The position numbers were made by a program, and so were the translations under genes. 64,000 bases of DNA from JAKAVN01 sp963734845 (lineage in GTDB: Bacteria > Desulfobacterota > Binatia > Binatales > Binataceae). The notes below the pieces were generated by a model. It did not search any database and was not told the origin of the DNA. It saw only the letters and a list, made by a program, of their open reading frames with translations. Of the stretch, positions 59,658-64,000 are shown piece after piece; the first letter of the stretch is position 1, and each line of letters begins with the position of its first letter. The stretch is from contig CAVTIS010000017.1 in the NCBI GenBank assembly GCA_963734845.1, forward strand, positions 62,001-126,000. Reading direction: 5' to 3'.

Positions 59658-60638
59658 CTAGTAAGCCGCGAGCTCGCGGATCGCGTCGACGATCTTGTTA
59701 GTGTTGGGGAGGATGTATTCCTCCAGCGGTGGACTGAATGCGACGTGCGTATCGAGTGCGGCGACGCGGCGGATCGGCCCGTCGAGATAGTCGAACGCAT
59801 ACTCGGCGATAATCGCCGCGACCTCGCCGCCGATACCGCCGGTCAGCCGGTCCTCGTGCGCGATCAGCACCTTGCCGGTCTTGCGCGCGGTTGCGAGGAT
59901 CGCCTCGCGGTCAAGCGGCAACAGCGTGCGCAGATCGAGCACCTCGACCTTGAGCCCGTCTTCCTTTTCAACGATGCGCGCCGCGTCGAGCGACTGATGC
60001 ATCGTGCCGCCGTAAGTGATGATCGAAAGGTCGCGGCCTTCCAGCCTGAGTTCGGCCGGACCGATCGGCACCGTGAAGTCGCCCTCGGGCAGGTCTTCCT
60101 TGACGCTGCGGTACAGGCGCTTGTGCTCGAAGTAGATGACCGGGTTGTCGTCGCGCACGGCGCTTTTCAACAGGCCCTTGGCGTCATAAGGCGTCGCCGG
60201 CGCGACGACCTTGAGGCCAGGGACGCGGGTGAACCACGCCTCGGGGTTTTGCGAATGGAAGAGCGCGCCGTGCACGCCTGCGCCCGAGGGCGCGCGCAGC
60301 ACCAGCGGGCACGAGGCACGTCCGCCGTGGCGGTAGCGCAGCGTCGCCGCGGTATTGACGATCTGGTCGAAGGCGCAGGAAATGAAATCGCCGAACTGCA
60401 TCTCCAGCACCGGGCGCATCCCGAGCATCGCCGCGCCGACGCCGGCGCCGACGATCAGCGCCTCGGAAATCGGCGTGTCGATTACGCGGTCCTCGCCGAA
60501 GGCATCGAGCAGCCCTTCGGTGACCTTGAAGGCGCCGCCCAGTTCGCCGACGTCCTCGCCCATCACGAAGACGTTGTCGTCGCGGCGCATCTCTTCGTGC
60601 AGCGCCTGGTTAATCGCTTTCAGGTAGGTGACTTCCAT
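59658..60638 (-). CDS. 2-oxo acid dehydrogenase E1 component, beta subunit
   Basis: 326 residues from ATG 60638. MGEDVGELGGAFKVTEGL, DTPISEALIVGAGVGAAMLGMRPVLEMQFGDF, RAPSGAGVHGALFHSQNPEAWF and EDRLTGGIGGEVAAIIAE are the usual E1-beta transketolase-like segments. With the alpha subunit it decarboxylates a 2-oxo acid on thiamine diphosphate and passes the acyl group to E2. The next gene downstream, E2, begins 17 nt after its stop. Pyruvate, acetoin or branched-chain acids are all possible substrates. Confidence 0.92.
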   Translation of the reverse strand: MEVTYLKAINQALHEEMRRDDNVFVMGEDVGELGGAFKVTEGLLDAFGEDRVIDTPISEALIVGAGVGAAMLGMRPVLEMQFGDFISCAFDQIVNTAATLRYRHGGRASCPLVLRAPSGAGVHGALFHSQNPEAWFTRVPGLKVVAPATPYDAKGLLKSAVRDDNPVIYFEHKRLYRSVKEDLPEGDFTVPIGPAELRLEGRDLSIITYGGTMHQSLDAARIVEKEDGLKVEVLDLRTLLPLDREAILATARKTGKVLIAHEDRLTGGIGGEVAAIIAEYAFDYLDGPIRRVAALDTHVAFSPPLEEYILPNTNKIVDAIRELAAY

Positions 60639-60688
60639 CGTGCTCCAGCAGTTGAGGTTCGGGCTCGGTATCGTTTGCGCGCGGCGGG

Positions 60689-61753
60689 TCAGGAGCCGCG
60701 GTGGTTGCCACTGCCGCCGCCAGTCGTGGACGGGGTGTTCGTGGAAGAGGGAGAGGGTGCGTAGAGATCCTCGAGCGCCTCTTCGGGCTTGGGCATCGGG
60801 CTCTGCTCGGCGAAATCGACCGCGGCCTGGACCACCGAGCGCACGCGCTCGTCCACTTCTTCGCGGATGCGCTTGAGGTCGTGGCCCTTTTTCTCCAGAT
60901 AGAATTCGTATTGCGGAATCGGGTCGCGGCTCTCCCATTCCACCAACTCTTCCTTGTCGCGGTAGAGCGCGGGGTCGTGCTCGCTATGACCGCGATAGCG
61001 GTAGGTCTTGCATTCGATAAGCGCCGGTCCGCCGCCTTCGCGCGTGCGGTTCATCACGCGCTCGCTCAACTCGACCACGGCGAGCAAGTCGTTACCCGAG
61101 ACCACGTGACCCTTGAAGCCGTAGGCCGCGGCGCGCGAGGCCACGTCGTCGATCGGCATCTGCTTCTCGAGCGGTGTGGAGTAGGCGAAGCGGTTGTTTT
61201 CGCAGACGAAGACCACCGGCAGCTTGTGCACGCCGGCAAAGTTCATCGCCTCGTGGACGTCGCCGCGCGAGGACGCGCCTTCGCCAAAGAACGCCACTGC
61301 GACATGCTTTTCCTTCTTGATGTGGTACTTGAGAGCCGCGCCAACCGCGACCGGGAGCGAGGAGCCGAGCATCGAGGTCGAGCCGAAGACGGCGTGTTCG
61401 AGGTCGCCGCCGTGAAGAAACGAATCCTTGCCGCGCGAGAGCCCGGTCTCCTTGCCCATCAGCTGGGCCATCAGGCGTCCCGGGTCGACGCCGCGCATCA
61501 GGAAGACGCCGAGGTCGCGATGGAGCGGCGCGACCAGATCGCCGTCCTGCAATGGGGCGCAGATGCCGGTGACGATCGCCTCCTGACCGGCGCCCGAGTA
61601 GACGCCGCCGAGAATCTTGTTCTGCCGATGAAGGCGTGAGACACGATCCTCGAAGCCGCGGATGAGCTTCACCCAATAGTAAAGTTGCAGTTCATATTCG
61701 ACGCGGGCCGCGCCATTGGTAGCGGGCGCGCTCGCGGTTTCGACCTCAGCCAT
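60689..61753 (-). CDS. 2-oxo acid dehydrogenase E1 component, alpha subunit
   Basis: 354 residues from ATG 61753 (MAEVETASAP). The thiamine diphosphate motif is GEGASSRGDVHEAMNFAGVH with ENN about 30 residues later. FLHGGDLEHAVFGSTSMLGSSLPVAVGAALK and YRYRGHSEHDPALYR are the phosphorylation-loop region of E1-alpha. The motif begins with GEG where GDG is usual. The last 20 residues are Ser/Thr/Gly-rich, beyond the family. It is the first gene of the E1alpha-E1beta-E2 operon. Confidence 0.92.
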   Translation of the reverse strand: MAEVETASAPATNGAARVEYELQLYYWVKLIRGFEDRVSRLHRQNKILGGVYSGAGQEAIVTGICAPLQDGDLVAPLHRDLGVFLMRGVDPGRLMAQLMGKETGLSRGKDSFLHGGDLEHAVFGSTSMLGSSLPVAVGAALKYHIKKEKHVAVAFFGEGASSRGDVHEAMNFAGVHKLPVVFVCENNRFAYSTPLEKQMPIDDVASRAAAYGFKGHVVSGNDLLAVVELSERVMNRTREGGGPALIECKTYRYRGHSEHDPALYRDKEELVEWESRDPIPQYEFYLEKKGHDLKRIREEVDERVRSVVQAAVDFAEQSPMPKPEEALEDLYAPSPSSTNTPSTTGGGSGNHRGS

Positions 61754-61822
61754 CGTGCACCTCATCCGTCGGCGTCAAACTCTAGCATTATCGCAGCCTT
61801 AGGTATTCCGCAAAAGTGCCCT

Positions 61823-64000
61823 GTGCGCACGCGACCCGACTCCGCGCCGCCGACCGTAACTTTCGCGCCCCAGGGCACGGTAAAAAACGTGCGCCAGGCG
61901 GTGGCGCGGTTCTCGCAGCCGATGGTGCCGATGGGCGATCCGCGCGTCACACAGTCGCCCTTCCAGGTCGATTGTCCGCAGGGAACGGCGCAGTGGCACG
62001 GGACGCCGCGATGGATAGACAGCCGGCAGTGGTCGTACGACTTCGACCAGGACCTGCCGGCGGGCGTGCGATGCACTTTCACGCTCGCGCCTGGCCTCAA
62101 GACGCTCAAAGGTGCGGCCTTGGAGAGCCATCCACCTTTCATTTTCGGCACCGGCGGCCCGGCGGTGATTGAAACGCGGCCGTGGATGGGCGATTCGGGA
62201 ATCGACGAGCATCAGGCGTTCGTGCTGGTGCTCGACGCCGAGCCGGTCGAGCGGACGGTCCTGGACCATGCCGAGTTCGCGGTCAAGGGGATGCCGCAGC
62301 GGGTCGGCGCGACGATCATGAGCGGCGCGGACCGCGACCTGCTGCTCAAGCGTTTCAGCGATTTCATCAACCATCGCCCGGCGATCATTTTGCACGCCAG
62401 GCAGGAGTTTCCGGACAACGCGGACATAAAGCTTATCTGGGGTAAGGGAATCGCGACCGTCAGCGGAATCGCAACCGCGCAGGATCAGGAAATAAACTTC
62501 AAGGTGCGCCCTGCCTTTGAAGCGATCTTCAGATGCGAACGCGAGAACCCGTCGGCCGCGTGTATCCCGGTGACGCCGATGCGGCTTTCGTTTTCGGCGC
62601 CGATATCGGCGGATAACGTAAAGCGCGTCACGATCGTCGGCTCCGACGGAATCCGGCGTCCCGCGCAACTACCCGACAGCGCTGACCTGTCGGACATCCG
62701 CAACCTCGTTTTTCCCGGTCCCTTCAACGAATCCGTGCAATACACGATCGAGATTCCATCCGGCCTCACCGATGACACCGGCCGCCCGCTTGCCAACGCC
62801 TCGCACTTTCCGCTCGCGGTGAAAACCGACGAGTTTCCGCCGCTCGCGAAATTCTCGGCGCGCTTCGGAATTATCGAGGAAGCGGACCCGACGCTGCCGG
62901 TGACTATGCGCAACCTGGAGCCGCTGATCCGCGGCGCACGCCTGCAGGCCAGTGGTATGCCCTCGCCGACCGGCGCGCCGCTACGCGATTTTCTCAGCCG
63001 AATCGACGCGCGGGTCTTCGGACTTTCGACGCCGGATGCACCGGCTGTGATTTCGTGGCTGAGAAGAGTCGCGAGCGCCCAGCGCTCGCGATCGGTCTTT
63101 GCGGACGATAAGAGCGGCGGCGCGTCGAAATCCTTCACGATGCCGAAGCCCCACGGCGCCAAGGCGTTCGAGGTCGTCGGAATCCCGCTCGGCAAGCCCG
63201 GATTGTATATCGTGGAACTCAAGAGCGTGCATCTGGGCAGCGTGCTGCTGGGCAGGAACGCACCGATGTACGTGCCGACGGCGGCGCTGGTCACCAACCT
63301 TTCGGTCCATTTCAAGCAGGGCGCCGCGAATTCGCTGGTCTGGGTGACCACGCTCGAAGACGCGCGTCCGGTGGCAGGAGCGGCAGTGACGATCGCCGAT
63401 TGCCACGGTAATCGGCTGTGGGCTGGCACCACAGATCGCCAGGGGCTCGCGCTGGCGCCGAAGATCGACGCCGTGAGCAATCCGGTGAAATGCGAAGACC
63501 TGACGCCAAGCAAGTACGACTTCTACACCACGCAGACCCAGGCGCTGCAGGAGCTCGCGTCAGGAGTGCTGGTGACGGCGCGGCTCGGCAACGACTTCAG
63601 CTTCGTGCATTCGAGTTGGCGCTACGGAATCGAATCGTGGCGGTTTCATCTGCCGCAGGCATGGAATCCGAGCGACCTTGCGGCGCATACCGTGCTCGAC
63701 CGGCCGCTCTTGCGCGCGGGCGAAACGGTCCACATGAAACATTTTCTGCGGGCCAAGACCGTCGGCGGGTTTGCGATGGTGGCGGCGGCCGAGCGTCCGA
63801 CGAAAATGACGATCCGCGGCGTCGGCGGCGACCAGCACTATGACTTCCCGCTCAAATGGAGCGCGGCGGGCACCGCCGAGACCGATTGGCAGATCCCCAA
63901 GAGCGCGCGGCTTGGACAGTACTCGGTCACGATGGCGCTCAAGGTCGGTCCGCAGACCTATCCCAACGAGATCGAGACGGCAAACTTCCGGGTCGAGGAA
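61823..64000 (+). CDS. Alpha-2-macroglobulin family protein, N-terminal part (runs off the window)
   Basis: The frame is open from before 61823 to base 64000. TFAPQGTVKNVRQAVARFSQPMVPMGDPR and RWIDSRQWSYDFDQDLPAGVRCTFTLAPG are the N-terminal signature of bacterial alpha-2-macroglobulin-like proteins. VLDRPLLRAGETVHMKHFLRAKT around 63700 begins the MG2 domain. These proteins trap proteases at the envelope. No signal peptide is visible after GTG 61823, and the upstream codons lack an ATG, so the start is uncertain and may use an unusual codon. It is divergent from the E1-alpha gene, about 70 nt apart. Confidence 0.85.
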   Translation, partial: MRTRPDSAPPTVTFAPQGTVKNVRQAVARFSQPMVPMGDPRVTQSPFQVDCPQGTAQWHGTPRWIDSRQWSYDFDQDLPAGVRCTFTLAPGLKTLKGAALESHPPFIFGTGGPAVIETRPWMGDSGIDEHQAFVLVLDAEPVERTVLDHAEFAVKGMPQRVGATIMSGADRDLLLKRFSDFINHRPAIILHARQEFPDNADIKLIWGKGIATVSGIATAQDQEINFKVRPAFEAIFRCERENPSAACIPVTPMRLSFSAPISADNVKRVTIVGSDGIRRPAQLPDSADLSDIRNLVFPGPFNESVQYTIEIPSGLTDDTGRPLANASHFPLAVKTDEFPPLAKFSARFGIIEEADPTLPVTMRNLEPLIRGARLQASGMPSPTGAPLRDFLSRIDARVFGLSTPDAPAVISWLRRVASAQRSRSVFADDKSGGASKSFTMPKPHGAKAFEVVGIPLGKPGLYIVELKSVHLGSVLLGRNAPMYVPTAALVTNLSVHFKQGAANSLVWVTTLEDARPVAGAAVTIADCHGNRLWAGTTDRQGLALAPKIDAVSNPVKCEDLTPSKYDFYTTQTQALQELASGVLVTARLGNDFSFVHSSWRYGIESWRFHLPQAWNPSDLAAHTVLDRPLLRAGETVHMKHFLRAKTVGGFAMVAAAERPTKMTIRGVGGDQHYDFPLKWSAAGTAETDWQIPKSARLGQYSVTMALKVGPQTYPNEIETANFRVEE

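Noticed and set aside
1..64000. tRNA, rRNA, CRISPR arrays, transposases, att sites
   Set aside because: None recognised by eye on either strand; no short regularly spaced repeats and no IS-type gene products.

Overview
This is 64 kb of GC-rich bacterial chromosome, densely coded on both strands. I found no tRNA, rRNA, CRISPR array, transposase or phage gene. Several features point to an uncultured lineage near the former Deltaproteobacteria, such as Binatota: four luciferase-like (LLM) flavin oxidoreductases, a Baeyer-Villiger monooxygenase, a GldA/GldG/DUF4340 export-type operon, a DUF6178 protein, a TIGR03960-type radical SAM protein, an NAD-linked soluble formate dehydrogenase and an imuA-imuB-dnaE2 mutagenesis cassette. 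The assignment is inference from gene content only. Left part (1-10.7 kb): an oxidative catabolic island. A leftward SDR fragment precedes a run of + strand genes: small hypothetical, amidohydrolase, LLM, Baeyer-Villiger monooxygenase, alpha/beta hydrolase, LLM, LLM, a strong terminator, and a 17-beta-HSD10-like SDR. Alcohol to ketone (SDR), ketone to ester or lactone (BVMO) and ester to acid (hydrolase) would make a coherent route. The substrate cannot be read from sequence, and no flavin reductase is encoded with it. 10.7-20.7 kb: a leftward operon polA, ECF sigma, zinc-finger anti-sigma, secreted protein of unknown function. It is divergent from a four-gene ABC-2 operon (ATPase, permease, GldG-like, DUF4340). 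acpS lies convergent to the end of that operon. 20.7-35.9 kb: mixed housekeeping and envelope genes. These are a [3Fe-4S]-type ferredoxin overlapping a GNAT gene, an amidinotransferase-fold enzyme, a small ABM monooxygenase, an acyl-CoA dehydrogenase, an SDR, a UDP-glucuronate decarboxylase next to an ArnB-like aminotransferase, an L,D-transpeptidase with an acidic low-complexity tail, pcrA/uvrD, rlmE, an exported DUF151-PDZ fusion, a DUF6178 protein and thiD. 35.9-42.8 kb: a molybdenum formate dehydrogenase locus, fdsG-fdsB-fdsA-fdsD-fdhD, divergent from a nitrate-reductase-associated (NarM-like) gene. Formate would be oxidised to CO2 with NAD+ as acceptor. 42.8-50.8 kb: a radical SAM protein, a two-SH3 exported protein, a fourth LLM enzyme, a pirin, a winged-helix methyltransferase, an AlkA-type glycosylase and a PEP-mutase/isocitrate-lyase family enzyme. 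50.8-56.7 kb: imuA-imuB-dnaE2 (leftward), a translesion synthesis operon. 57.2-64 kb: an acyl-ACP desaturase; a 2-oxo acid dehydrogenase operon E1alpha-E1beta-E2 whose E2 gene carries a one-base frameshift next to long perfect inverted repeats; and the 5' part of an alpha-2-macroglobulin-like gene running off the right edge.
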